The notes under the pieces: generated by a model | What the model saw: only the letters and a program-made list of their open reading frames with translations | Told to the model about the DNA's origin: nothing | Database searches by the model: none | Origin: Profundibacterium mesophilum KAUST100406-0324 | GTDB lineage: Bacteria > Pseudomonadota > Alphaproteobacteria > Rhodobacterales > Rhodobacteraceae | Direction: 5' to 3' | NCBI RefSeq assembly: GCF_009835145.1 | Contig: NZ_APKE01000019.1 | Coordinates: 33,369 to 97,368, forward strand | DNA length: 64,000 nucleotides | Shown: in pieces, positions 17,531 to 26,236 of the stretch | Numbering within the stretch: position 1 is the stretch's first letter | How the letters are laid out: every line of letters begins with the position of its first letter | Position numbers and translations under genes: made by a program

Positions 17531-18172
17531 ATGACGGGCAATGAGAGCGGGTATCACGAGATAGCGGACACCATTCGCGAACGTATATGCCTTGCCCCTA
17601 TCGATGATCCCTTCGTCCTGCGCGAGCCGGTCCTCGCCGAGGAGTTCGGCATTTCCCGCACCCCGATCCGGCAGATCCTGCAACGTCTCGCCTTCGACAA
17701 GATGGTCGAGACGCGGCCGGGTATCGGGACGATTGCCAAGCGTCTCGATCCCAAGCGCCGCGCCCACGCCTTCGCCGTGTACAACCAGCTGGCCTCCGCC
17801 GCCGCCGCTTGTTCGGAGGGAGATCCGCTTCCCGACTGGATCAAGGTCGAACTGATCGGACTGGCCAATCTCGTGATCGAACAGTCCGAGCATACACCCG
17901 AAAGCTATATCCGCTACTCCAAGCAGATCGTCTCCGCCATGGCGCTCTCGGCTGATGACGACATCCTGAGCAGTGCCCTGACCGCCGCGCATTGGCGCGT
18001 GCTGCGCTGGCGTGTGCAGGACATGCGCGCGACGCCGGAATTCTCCTGGCAGGGCTTCAAGGACAACATGGAGCGGATCGCCAAGGCGGTGTCGACCTCG
18101 GACCGGGCGGTTTTCCTGCGCACGGTCGCGGGTGTCGTCGAGCGGCAGATGCTGTCGACCGCGGCGGAGTAG
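17531..18172 (+). CDS. GntR-family transcriptional regulator
   Basis: A 213-residue regulator. Residues about 8-68 form the GntR winged helix (YHEIADTIRERICLAPI...LAEEFGISRTPIRQILQRLAFDKMVETRPGIGT). The remainder is an all-helical ligand domain similar to FCD, though the metal-binding His pattern is not obvious. It stands alone between a lytic transglycosylase and the glycan-modification operon, convergent with the latter's last gene, so its target is unclear; autoregulation or control of the opposite-strand mltB-like gene is possible. Confidence 0.88.
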   Translation: MTGNESGYHEIADTIRERICLAPIDDPFVLREPVLAEEFGISRTPIRQILQRLAFDKMVETRPGIGTIAKRLDPKRRAHAFAVYNQLASAAAACSEGDPLPDWIKVELIGLANLVIEQSEHTPESYIRYSKQIVSAMALSADDDILSSALTAAHWRVLRWRVQDMRATPEFSWQGFKDNMERIAKAVSTSDRAVFLRTVAGVVERQMLSTAAE

Positions 18173-18178
18173 GCCCGT

Positions 18179-18778
18179 TCAGGCCTCACGCGCCGGCGCG
18201 TGGAGCTGCTCCAGATCGTAGCCCTCGCGCCTTTCTACATCCGAATGCCAACGGGGCAGGGCATCCCGCATGAGAGCGGCCGCCTGCGCCCCGCCGAGCG
18301 CCTCGCCGGTCGGGCCTTGCCAGTTGACGAGAACGACGCGCGCGGCGGGGGCCGCGTTCCGCATGATCCAGGCACCGAGTTCACCGATCTCCTCCGGCGT
18401 CATGAAATACAGCACCTCCGACAGGAGGACGACCTGCGGTTGGGGGATTTCGCGTCCGTAGCCCGGCGGAATGGCGGAAGGCGCGGGTCCGCAGATGAAC
18501 TGCACATGCTCCTGCTCCCCGAGCCGTGCCTTGGCCTTTTCGAGGGCTGCGGGAACACAATCGAGGGAGACGAGCCTGCCGGTCAGGGGCGCGAGCCGTG
18601 CGCTGAGAACCCCGATGCCGCAGCCGATCTCGAGGATCGAGGTAAAGGAGCCGGGCCCGATCGCGGCGAGCGTCGCGGCGTATTTCTCCGCTTCGTAGGG
18701 CCGCGTCAGATGGCCCCAGGGGTCGGCCTCGGCCGCATAGAGGTGTTCCAGGTGGGCGAGCGTTTCAGGCAGGGGCAA
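18179..18778 (-). CDS. NodS-like SAM-dependent methyltransferase
   Basis: A 199-residue class I methyltransferase. SILEIGCGIGVLSARLAPL is motif I for S-adenosylmethionine binding, followed by LVSLDCVPAALEKAKARL. The N terminus (HLEHLYAAEADPWGHLTRPYEAEKYAATLAAI) matches NodS, the N-methyltransferase of Nod-factor synthesis, and related proteins. It is the last gene of a four-gene minus-strand operon and starts at a TTG that lies inside the end of the PIG-L gene, so translation should be coupled. By analogy it could N-methylate a deacetylated amino sugar made by its neighbours; that is inference. Confidence 0.82.
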   Translation of the reverse strand: MPLPETLAHLEHLYAAEADPWGHLTRPYEAEKYAATLAAIGPGSFTSILEIGCGIGVLSARLAPLTGRLVSLDCVPAALEKAKARLGEQEHVQFICGPAPSAIPPGYGREIPQPQVVLLSEVLYFMTPEEIGELGAWIMRNAAPAARVVLVNWQGPTGEALGGAQAAALMRDALPRWHSDVERREGYDLEQLHAPAREA

Positions 18779-19496
18779 TGACGATCTCCGGGTGATCGAG
18801 GAAATGGGCCTGATGATCGCGATGCATCACGAACCCGCCCGGATCATCCGGGATCAGACCGCTCATCTGGCTGGCGTGGCAGGCAAGCGCCCGCCGCTTG
18901 GCCGCGCGCGCGGCATCGTCCGCCACGAGAAGATGCATCCGCGTATCCTCGGCCGGCGCGGGGCCGAAGCGGCCCCAGACCGGGTAATGCCACAAAGCGA
19001 TGTCGGGCCGTCCGCACGCCGCCGCCGCCGCGATGGTCGCGCTTCGGTCATGATCGACATGCGGATCCTTGCCCCAGCTGCACAGGACGAAAGCATTTTG
19101 CGGCACCTGCCCGGACAGCCAGGCGGTGCCCGCCTCGAAGGCCGGCTCCCCTCTTTGCGGCATGCCGCAGTCAGGCCAGGGCGGCGCGATCAGTTCGATC
19201 GGCGCCGCGCCCGGCGGCGTCAGGCAGGCGAGAGCGGCGCGAAGCTCGCGTTGCCGCAGGGCCGCGAGGCTGTCGCGATCGTGACTTCGTGAGTTGGGGT
19301 GGGATGCCGATCCATCCGTCATGCAGATCACACGGCATGGGATGCCCATTTCCAGGGCGCCATGCAGAAGCGCACCGCAGCCGAGCGTTTCGTCGTCGGG
19401 ATGCGGCGCGATCACGGCAAGCGACTTCCATCCTTTCAGCAGATCGACGACCGCTAGCTGCGGCGCGGTTGCTGCCCGTTCGAGAAAGGGGCTCAT
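18765..19496 (-). CDS. PIG-L/LmbE-family N-deacetylase
   Basis: A 243-residue zinc-dependent deacetylase of the PIG-L/LmbE/MshB group, which removes acetyl from N-acetylglucosamine units of lipids or glycosides. The motif APHPDDETLGCGALLHG (metal ligands His32, Asp35) is at residues 30-46, and the second metal His is in DPHVDHDRSA. ATG 19496 overlaps the acyl-CoA dehydrogenase stop (ATGA); an upstream ATG at 19508 is less likely. Position between an oxidoreductase and a NodS-like methyltransferase suggests action on one shared amino-sugar substrate. Confidence 0.9.
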   Translation of the reverse strand: MSPFLERAATAPQLAVVDLLKGWKSLAVIAPHPDDETLGCGALLHGALEMGIPCRVICMTDGSASHPNSRSHDRDSLAALRQRELRAALACLTPPGAAPIELIAPPWPDCGMPQRGEPAFEAGTAWLSGQVPQNAFVLCSWGKDPHVDHDRSATIAAAAACGRPDIALWHYPVWGRFGPAPAEDTRMHLLVADDAARAAKRRALACHASQMSGLIPDDPGGFVMHRDHQAHFLDHPEIVIAPA

Positions 19497-20569
19497 GCCA
19501 AGGCCCAATCCCCGGCGGCCTGCGGATCATCGAGAAGCATCCGCATCGCGCGCCGGCCCATGGCATCCGGGCCGGCCTGTCGCAGGTAGACCTGCAGATC
19601 GCGGCGCCGGCGCTCGACGGGGTGACTTATGGCGAAGGAGGCCGCGCCGAGCGCATCGTCCATCATCGCGATCAGGCCGGTCGCCTCCCGGGCGGTCTGC
19701 AACCTGGCCATGATCGAGGTCGCGGCGGCGACCGGCGCCGTATCGGGGGCCTCGACCGCGCGCGCGGCACGCAAGGTCCACATCAGGCAGGTCTCGCAGG
19801 CCACCGTCATCTGCCGCAGGCGTTCGATCTGCACCGGATCCTCAAGCTGCCCGCGCGCGTCCAGCTGCGCCGCGCAGCTGCGTGTCATGGCCCGCATCGC
19901 GCCGGCTTGCACCGCGGCATATCTCCAGACCCCTCCCTGGAAATGCGGCTCGCACAGGTATTGACCCGGCGCCCCGAGAAAATCCTCGCCGCGAAGCGCG
20001 ATCCCGTTCAGATCGCAGCGCCCCGAGGCCGTCGCCTGCATCCCCGACATGTGCCATTCCTCGGGAAAGAGACGGCCCTCGAGCCGGTCCTTCGGCAGGA
20101 TCACGAGCTGTATCTGCCCGTCCGGACCCTTCGCGGTGATCACCGCGTGATCGATGACATTCGCGCCCGAGGCGAAAAGCTTCTCGCCGGCAAGCCTGCC
20201 ATCCTTGATCCGGACCGGCGCCGGTCCCTCGGCCCCCCAGACACCGAAGAGGGCGCCGTGCCGCGCGGCCTCCAGCAAATCGGCACGGGTTTCTCCGCGG
20301 CCCATCATGTCGACCAGCTTGACGGCGTTGACATGGCCCTCGAAGATCCGCCCCGCCGAAAGGTCGGCCTCGCCGATGCAAACGAGCGCCTCGTGCAACT
20401 GCGCGGGATCGGCAGGATAATGGGCAAGTCCGCTTGCGCCATCGGCACCCGGAGCGCAGGCGCCGAGCAGGCCGCCGCGCCGCATGGCCTCGACCATTGC
20501 GACCATGTCGAGATCGGCGCGTTCGGGTCCGGCAAGGGCGGCAACTGCGTCGCAGCTTTCCTTGATCAT
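19493..20569 (-). CDS. Acyl-CoA dehydrogenase-like flavoprotein
   Basis: A 358-residue protein with the acyl-CoA dehydrogenase layout: an N-terminal helical part, a beta domain (SGANVIDHAVITAKGPDGQIQLVIL...HMSGMQATASGRCDLNGIAL) and a C-terminal four-helix domain. It is slightly shorter than typical enzymes (about 380 residues), and no canonical catalytic Glu segment can be picked out by eye, so its activity is uncertain. It may bind FAD and act as a desaturase or oxidase in a specialised pathway. It is the second gene of the operon, with ATGA overlaps on both sides. Confidence 0.78.
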   Translation of the reverse strand: MIKESCDAVAALAGPERADLDMVAMVEAMRRGGLLGACAPGADGASGLAHYPADPAQLHEALVCIGEADLSAGRIFEGHVNAVKLVDMMGRGETRADLLEAARHGALFGVWGAEGPAPVRIKDGRLAGEKLFASGANVIDHAVITAKGPDGQIQLVILPKDRLEGRLFPEEWHMSGMQATASGRCDLNGIALRGEDFLGAPGQYLCEPHFQGGVWRYAAVQAGAMRAMTRSCAAQLDARGQLEDPVQIERLRQMTVACETCLMWTLRAARAVEAPDTAPVAAATSIMARLQTAREATGLIAMMDDALGAASFAISHPVERRRRDLQVYLRQAGPDAMGRRAMRMLLDDPQAAGDWALA

Positions 20570-21549
20570 GCGACCGCGCGGCGGCCCACACGCCCGGTCA
20601 AGGGGCGTATCGCCGTCTCGACGAGCGTGCGCAGGGCCGGGAGGTCGCGTTCGAGATCGCTTGCCCGCAAGGGAGGATCGGCGTTCAGGAGCGGCGGACG
20701 CAGGCTCGGCCCGAGCGTCTGCGCGGCGCTCCAGTCGGCGGCGAGATCGGCGGCGCTGCGCAGCAGGGGATCGGCCTGGGGGTCGGGATCGGAGAGCCGG
20801 CCACGCAGGGCCTCGGCCATGCCGCCCGGCGCGCGCCCGGCGATGCGCGGCGAGACACGGGCGAGGGCCTGTGTCGAGTAGCGCACCGTGGCACCGATCC
20901 GTTCGGCCTCGCGCACCAGCTGGCGATCCTCGCCGGCGCGGATGTCCGGAAGCCCTCCCAGCCGCTCGTGCAGATCGCGTGTCAGGCCCATGCAGGCGCC
21001 CGACTCGATGTAATGGGGGCAGGGGCCGGAGAGCTGCAACGCGCCGCGGATGTCCAGCGCGTGCCGCATCTCATGCACCAAGGGTCTGTATTGGCCCTCG
21101 ATCTCGTTGATCCTGCGGATCGACGGGGTGGCCAGCATCGCGGCAGGCAGGGACGTCTCGATCCGCCCGCAGATCACCGCGGCCCCGTGGCGCGCGGCGC
21201 GTTCGATGGCCGCGAGCGTCATCGGCGAAAGCTCCGAATCCGCGTCGGTCGTGAAGAGCAGGCCGGCATCGGGCCAGGCTTGGCAGGCCGCCTGCATCGC
21301 CATGCGCCGCGCGCGGCCCGCATCCCGGCGCTCCGGCGGGAGCGTGGTCTCGACAACCTTGAGCGTGAAGGCGCCTTCGCCGCCATGCCGCGCCGTGAGA
21401 CGCGCCGTTCCATCCGTACAGTTATTGGCGAGCACGAGAACCCCGACGTGGCCGGAGCATTGCCGAGCCGCGACCGCGATGGAGCGAAGGGCCGCACCGA
21501 TCAGGTCTTCCTCGTTGGTCGCCGGAATGGCGATCGCGATATCGGTCAT
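20566..21549 (-). CDS. Family 2 glycosyltransferase
   Basis: A 327-residue GT-A glycosyltransferase. It starts MTDIAIAIPATNEEDLIGAALRS, the GT2 nucleotide-binding strand, and has TTDADSELSP (a DxD-type metal-binding motif, around residues 100-110). No transmembrane helices are obvious, so it is probably cytoplasmic. It is the first gene of the operon with acyl-CoA dehydrogenase, PIG-L deacetylase and methyltransferase. The likely role is to transfer a sugar that is then deacetylated and methylated; donor and acceptor are unknown. Confidence 0.85.
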   Translation of the reverse strand: MTDIAIAIPATNEEDLIGAALRSIAVAARQCSGHVGVLVLANNCTDGTARLTARHGGEGAFTLKVVETTLPPERRDAGRARRMAMQAACQAWPDAGLLFTTDADSELSPMTLAAIERAARHGAAVICGRIETSLPAAMLATPSIRRINEIEGQYRPLVHEMRHALDIRGALQLSGPCPHYIESGACMGLTRDLHERLGGLPDIRAGEDRQLVREAERIGATVRYSTQALARVSPRIAGRAPGGMAEALRGRLSDPDPQADPLLRSAADLAADWSAAQTLGPSLRPPLLNADPPLRASDLERDLPALRTLVETAIRPLTGRVGRRAVA

Positions 21550-21693
21550 GGCGCATCCCCCCCCCTGTCTCCTTGCTCATAACCGCGCCGGAGGGCTTTC
21601 GTTCCGCGTGCGGGGGAACCTCAGCTCGGCGCGTTCCGTTGCAGACTGGTAGGAGACGGCCGCAGGGCGCGGTCTATAGGGGAGATCTACGTG

Positions 21694-23349
21694 ATGGATG
21701 ACACTGCCAAACGGCCAAGTGCCGCGAAATTCTGGATTGCGGTCGTGGTTGCCGCCCTCGGGTGGCTGATACTTGGCTGGATGGTCACGTCCGGGGCATC
21801 GACCCGCGACGAGTTGGAAGCAACCAACCAGAAGCTTGTTCTGGTCGAGACGCAGCTTGCGGAGCAGACCGAGGCCGTCGGAGCGATCGATACGCTGCAG
21901 GCGCAGATCGTGGAGCTCGACGCCGAGCGCGCCACGCTCGAGACCGAGCGCACGGCGCTGTCGCAGCAGATTGAGCCCGAGGCGAGCCGTCTTGCCGAGC
22001 TCGAGGAGCGCAACCAGCTTCTCGATGCCGAGTTGAGCGCGCGAGAAGCCGAGCGCGAGGCCCTCATGGCCGAGATCGAGCCCCTGCGTGCCGAGCTTTC
22101 GGATTTCGAGACCCGCCGCGCCACTGCCACCGAGGCGGCCGATGCGGCCGAGCAGGAGCTGGCCGAGGTCGGCGCGCGGGTGAATGATGCACGTGACCAG
22201 GAAGCAGAGCTGCGTACCCTCATCGCGACGTTGAGCGCGGAGGCCGCCACGCTCAGCGAGCAGGTTTCGCAATCGGAGAACCGGCTTGGCACGTTGCGCG
22301 ACGAGAGCGCCGGACTCGAGCAGCAGATGGCGCAGATCCGCAGCGATGTGAACATGCTGGACGAGCGCAAGACCCGTCTCGCCGAAGATGTCGCAGCCCT
22401 TTCGGAAGAGCGCGAGCAGCTCGTGACCGATGTCACGGCGGCCCGTGAGCAGCGCGAGGTCCTGCAACAGGAAGTGACCAAGCTGGCCGAGAACCTCGCC
22501 GCGCGCGCCGATGACCTGGCCGCGATCGAGACGCGCATCGCCGAGGCCCAGGAACAGCTGCGCGGGCTTCAGGCCGCCGCAGGCGAGCAGCGCGGCAACG
22601 GCGCGGCCAACCTCTCCCAGCCTGCGAACGATGAAGCGAAGCCCGCAGCCTCGGCACCCGCGCAAGGCGGCACCTCCGGTGACGCCGAGACCGGCCAGAA
22701 CGCGGCGCCCGCGCAGGAAGACGCGTCCGGTGACACCGCAACCCGTCAGGATGCGGCACCCGTGCGACCGGCCGATGCCGGCGCCGACAAGGAAGGCGCC
22801 GAGCAAGGCGCCGGGGCCACGAATGCGCAGGGCGAGGCTCCGGCCACTGCCACAGAGCCCGGCTCCGAGCCGCAGAACGCGGACCAGAACGCGGCGGGCG
22901 ATGATGCGTCCAATCGCGCCACTGCACCGGCCGCAGGCACGCAGGGCGACGACGCTACGCAACCGGCCCCCGCGCAGCAGGCCCCCACCCAGCAGACCCC
23001 TGCGCAGCCGGCACCCGCGCAAGAGGGCGGCATGCAGGACGATGCCGCCGCGAGCCCCGAGGCCACCGGCATCGCGCCGGGTGTCTACCGCGTGGGTCCA
23101 GTCACCGCCGCCTTCGGTGCCGATGGCAACTTCCGCATGGATGGCAGCAAGAGGCTGCAGAACATCGAGGGGCGCTACACGGTCGAGGGCGACACGCTGA
23201 CCTTCGAGGAAGCCACCGGCGACGTGCGCCGCGTCAAGTTCCCGATGACCTGCACGCTTGTGGCGAGCCCGGAGGGCTTTGCCATCTCCGAGCAGAGCGA
23301 TCGCTCGTGCCGGATCTTTGCAGGGCGCAACTTCGAGCGTTCCGAGTGA
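21694..23349 (+). CDS. Membrane-anchored coiled-coil protein with Pro/Ala/Gln linker
   Basis: A 551-residue protein with no named family that I recognise. One transmembrane helix near the N terminus (residues about 12-33, FWIAVVVAALGWLILGWMV) is followed by about 265 residues of heptad-rich coiled coil (LEATNQKLVLVETQLAEQ... to EAQEQLRGLQ). Next comes a 150-residue disordered Ala/Pro/Gln/Asp linker, then a small C-terminal domain (residues about 455-551, GVYRVGPVTAAFGADGNFRMDG...) with two Cys. The layout suggests a periplasmic rod tethered to the inner membrane. GGGGAG upstream fits GTG 21691 or ATG 21694. It is followed by a strong hairpin. Confidence 0.8.
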   Translation: MDDTAKRPSAAKFWIAVVVAALGWLILGWMVTSGASTRDELEATNQKLVLVETQLAEQTEAVGAIDTLQAQIVELDAERATLETERTALSQQIEPEASRLAELEERNQLLDAELSAREAEREALMAEIEPLRAELSDFETRRATATEAADAAEQELAEVGARVNDARDQEAELRTLIATLSAEAATLSEQVSQSENRLGTLRDESAGLEQQMAQIRSDVNMLDERKTRLAEDVAALSEEREQLVTDVTAAREQREVLQQEVTKLAENLAARADDLAAIETRIAEAQEQLRGLQAAAGEQRGNGAANLSQPANDEAKPAASAPAQGGTSGDAETGQNAAPAQEDASGDTATRQDAAPVRPADAGADKEGAEQGAGATNAQGEAPATATEPGSEPQNADQNAAGDDASNRATAPAAGTQGDDATQPAPAQQAPTQQTPAQPAPAQEGGMQDDAAASPEATGIAPGVYRVGPVTAAFGADGNFRMDGSKRLQNIEGRYTVEGDTLTFEEATGDVRRVKFPMTCTLVASPEGFAISEQSDRSCRIFAGRNFERSE

Positions 23350-23356
23350 CCTTTTA

Positions 23357-23381
23357 CGGGACCGGGGTTCTCCCGGTCCCG
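23357..23381 (+). terminator. Hairpin after coiled-coil gene
   Basis: CGGGACCGGG (23357-23366) pairs exactly with CCCGGTCCCG (23372-23381) across a five-base loop, eight bases after the stop. The stem is strong but lacks a downstream T-run. Confidence 0.6.
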
Positions 23382-23504
23382 CATCGGCGCGCAAGGGCCC
23401 GTGCCCCGCTGCGCTGCCGGCGGGGCATTGCATGCCGGCGTGATCTGCGCGACATCCCATGACACGGAGTGTCAATTGGTTTTCCGCGTGAGGAGCTTTC
23501 ACCG

Positions 23505-24977
23505 ATGCAGCAAATCCAGGGCCTTTTCGGTCTTCTGAGCGATGCGACCTGGGGGTGGGCGTTGATCCCGTTCCTCGTGGTGCTCGGCGTCACGTTCACA
23601 CTGGTCTCCGGCTTCGTTCAAATTCGTTATTTCGGCCGGATGTGGGGTGTCCTCTTTCCCGGTCAGTCGCCCAGGGATGGCGGTGTCAGCTCCCGCGAGG
23701 CGCTGCTCGTCTCGATCGGGGGCCGTGTCGGCGGCGGCAATATCGCCGGCGTGGCCGTGGCAATCACCCTCGGCGGGCCCGGTGCGGTCTTCTGGATGTG
23801 GGTCATCGCCCTTATCGGCATGGCCACGAGCCTGTTCGAATGCGCGCTCGCACAGCTTTACAAGCGTGCCGAGCCCGATGGGACCTATCGCGGAGGTCCC
23901 GCGCAATACATCCTGCACGGCCTGGGCCAGAACTTCGGTTGGCTGGCGGTCCTCTACGCGATCTGCCTGATCGCGGCCTTCGGTCTCGGCTTCAGCGCGT
24001 TCCAGGGCAACACCGTCGCCGTCGCGGCGCAGGATAGCCTCGGTCTTGACCCGATCTTGGTGGGTGCGGGTCTCGCGGTGCTCACGGCACTCATCGTCTT
24101 CGGCGGGATCAAGCGGATCGCGCGCGTGTCCGACGTGATCATACCCGTCATGGCTTTCGGTTATATCGGTCTGGCGCTGATCGTGATCGTGCTCAATCTC
24201 GACGCGGTGCCCGGTGTCCTGTGGACCATCGTCGCGAACGCGCTCGGCTTCGAGGAGGCCGTTGGCGGCGGCATCGGTGCCGCGGTGGCGCAAGGGATGC
24301 GGCGGGGTCTCTTCTCGAACGAGGCCGGGCTGGGATCGGCGCCGAACGTGGCGGCCGTCGCCAAGGTGCCCCATCCGGTAACGCAGGGTATCGTGCAATC
24401 GCTGTCGGTCTTCATCGACACGATCATCATCTGCTCGTGCACGGCGCTCGTGATCCTGCTGGGCGATGTCTACGTGCCCGGCGCGGAAGGGGTCGACGGC
24501 GTCGCCCTGACGCAGCAGTCGCTCGCCTCGCATCTGGGGGCCTGGGCGCAGTATTTCCTGACCGGCGCGGTGCTGCTCTTCGCCTTCAGCTCGATCATCT
24601 ACAACTACTACCTGGGCGAGACGGCGCTGACGGTTCTGTCTGACACGCCTCCGGCCCGGCTCGTGCTGCGCCTGGCGATCCCCCTCGTGGTCTTTCTCGG
24701 CGCGGCGGCGCCCGGGGCAACCTCGGTCTTCTTCTTCTCGGATCCGCTCATGGGGCTGCTTGCGATCGTCAACCTTCTTGCGGTGACGATGCTCTTTCCG
24801 GTCGGGATGCGTCTTCTGCGCGATTACCGGCAGCAGCTCGCGGCAGGGGTCGAGGAGCCGGTGCTCGATCCCGCGAGCTATGGCGATCTCGATATCGATC
24901 CGGCGGCCTGGCCCCGCGAGACCGTGACGCAGGCGGCGCAGGGCGCGGCCGGTCCGGGCGGCAAGGTGGTGATCTGA
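23505..24977 (+). CDS. Alanine/glycine:cation symporter (AGCS family)
   Basis: A 490-residue inner-membrane protein with about ten to eleven hydrophobic helices that couples amino-acid uptake to sodium or protons. Family marks are GGRVGGGNIAGVAVAITLGGPGAVFWMWV, ALAQLYKRAEPDGTYRGGPAQYI and RGLFSNEAGLGSAPNVAAVA. ATG 23505 is preceded by AGGAG at a good distance, so the in-frame upstream start at 23469 is unlikely. Its stop overlaps the start of the glutathionylspermidine-synthase-like gene (TGATG), placing the two in one operon. Confidence 0.92.
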   Translation: MQQIQGLFGLLSDATWGWALIPFLVVLGVTFTLVSGFVQIRYFGRMWGVLFPGQSPRDGGVSSREALLVSIGGRVGGGNIAGVAVAITLGGPGAVFWMWVIALIGMATSLFECALAQLYKRAEPDGTYRGGPAQYILHGLGQNFGWLAVLYAICLIAAFGLGFSAFQGNTVAVAAQDSLGLDPILVGAGLAVLTALIVFGGIKRIARVSDVIIPVMAFGYIGLALIVIVLNLDAVPGVLWTIVANALGFEEAVGGGIGAAVAQGMRRGLFSNEAGLGSAPNVAAVAKVPHPVTQGIVQSLSVFIDTIIICSCTALVILLGDVYVPGAEGVDGVALTQQSLASHLGAWAQYFLTGAVLLFAFSSIIYNYYLGETALTVLSDTPPARLVLRLAIPLVVFLGAAAPGATSVFFFSDPLMGLLAIVNLLAVTMLFPVGMRLLRDYRQQLAAGVEEPVLDPASYGDLDIDPAAWPRETVTQAAQGAAGPGGKVVI

Positions 24978-26176
24978 TGCGCCGCATGGAGGGCATGGCC
25001 CGTCCCGACTGGCGCGAAAAGGCACGCGATGCCGGGTTCCACTTTCACGAGATGCACGATGCGCCCTACTGGGACGAAACCAGCGCCTATGCCTTCACGC
25101 TCGCGCAGATCGAGGAGGATATCGAGGATCCCTGCACCGAGCTGCACGAGATGTGCCGCGCGGCCGCCGAGAAGGTCGCGGCTTCGCAGGAGTTGATGGA
25201 ACGGCTCTGCATCCCCGAGGCGCATCGCGACCTCGTGGCCGGAAGCCTGGCAGCCGGCGATCCCGAACTCTATGGCCGGTTCGATCTTGCCTATGACGGC
25301 ACCGGCCCCGCCAAATTGCTGGAATACAATGCCGACACCCCGACCTCCCTCTTCGAGGCCGGCAGTTTCCAGTGGAGCTGGCTCGAGGATCAGATTGCCG
25401 CCGGCGTGCTGCCGGAGGGCGCCGACCAGTTCAACGCGATACATGAACGCCTCGCAGGCCGGTTCGCGGAGATTTTCGCCGCCGGCACGGATGTCCATTT
25501 CGCCTCGGTGGGCGGAGAGGACAATCTCGAGGATTACGCCACCGCCGAAGCCATGGGCTGGGCCGCGCGCGAGGGCGGGATGGTGCCCCAATATACCAAG
25601 CTGGAGGAGATCGGCCTGTCCGATCGCGGGCAGTTCACGGATGGGGAGAGCCGGGTGATCGGCGCCCTCTTCAAGCTCTACCCCTGGGAGGACATGCTGC
25701 GCGATGAGTTCGCCGATGCGATCGCGGGCTCCGGCTGCCTCATCCTCGAGCCACCCTGGAAGGCGATCGTGTCGAACAAGGGCCTTCTCGCGGTCCTGTG
25801 GGAGATGTTCGAGGGGCATCCCAACCTGCTGCCGGCATTCTTCGAGGCGGACATGGATGCGGGCGGTGCGGCTCTGGATCGTGCCTTCGCCCAGCTGGAC
25901 CGCGCCCATGTGCGCAAGCCGGTCTTCTCGCGCGAGGGTGCCTCGATCGAGATCCGCGAGAATGGCGAGATCACCGAACGGGCCGCCGATCGAAGCTACG
26001 ACGCGCATCCCAGGATCGTCCAGGCGCTGCATCCGCTCCCGGTCTTCGACGGCTTCCATCCCGTTCTCGGCGCTTGGGTGGTCGGCCGCGAATGCGTCGG
26101 GCTCGGTATCCGCGAGGACCAGGCCCGGATCACGCAGGATTTGAGCCGCTTCAAGCCGCATTGCATATTGGACTGA
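24977..26176 (+). CDS. Glutathionylspermidine synthase-like ATP-grasp protein (YgiC/YjfC family)
   Basis: A 399-residue protein of the GSP-synthase ATP-grasp family. YGRFDLAYDGTGPAKLLEYNADTPTSLFEAGSFQW is the family's substrate/ATP-binding segment, and the C-terminal IREDQARITQDLSRFKPHCI is typical of the YgiC/YjfC branch. In characterised relatives the domain joins an amine to a peptide using ATP, but the YgiC branch has no confirmed substrate. It starts inside the AGCS stop and is followed 60 bases later by a YgiB-like lipoprotein, the usual partner in enterobacteria (there in order ygiB-ygiC). Confidence 0.87.
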   Translation: MRRMEGMARPDWREKARDAGFHFHEMHDAPYWDETSAYAFTLAQIEEDIEDPCTELHEMCRAAAEKVAASQELMERLCIPEAHRDLVAGSLAAGDPELYGRFDLAYDGTGPAKLLEYNADTPTSLFEAGSFQWSWLEDQIAAGVLPEGADQFNAIHERLAGRFAEIFAAGTDVHFASVGGEDNLEDYATAEAMGWAAREGGMVPQYTKLEEIGLSDRGQFTDGESRVIGALFKLYPWEDMLRDEFADAIAGSGCLILEPPWKAIVSNKGLLAVLWEMFEGHPNLLPAFFEADMDAGGAALDRAFAQLDRAHVRKPVFSREGASIEIRENGEITERAADRSYDAHPRIVQALHPLPVFDGFHPVLGAWVVGRECVGLGIREDQARITQDLSRFKPHCILD

Positions 26177-26236
26177 GCCGGGCACGGTGCATACTTGTGA
26201 AGGATGCACGCAACGCCACCAGACGAGGAGCCCGCG

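Noticed and set aside
19289..20881. 530-codon open frame on the plus strand
   Set aside because: It is antisense to the PIG-L, acyl-CoA dehydrogenase and GT2 genes, with no recognisable domain.
21577..23502. 641-codon Leu/Gly/Arg-rich open frame on the minus strand
   Set aside because: It mirrors the repetitive coiled-coil gene; the low-complexity opposite strand gives the long frame.
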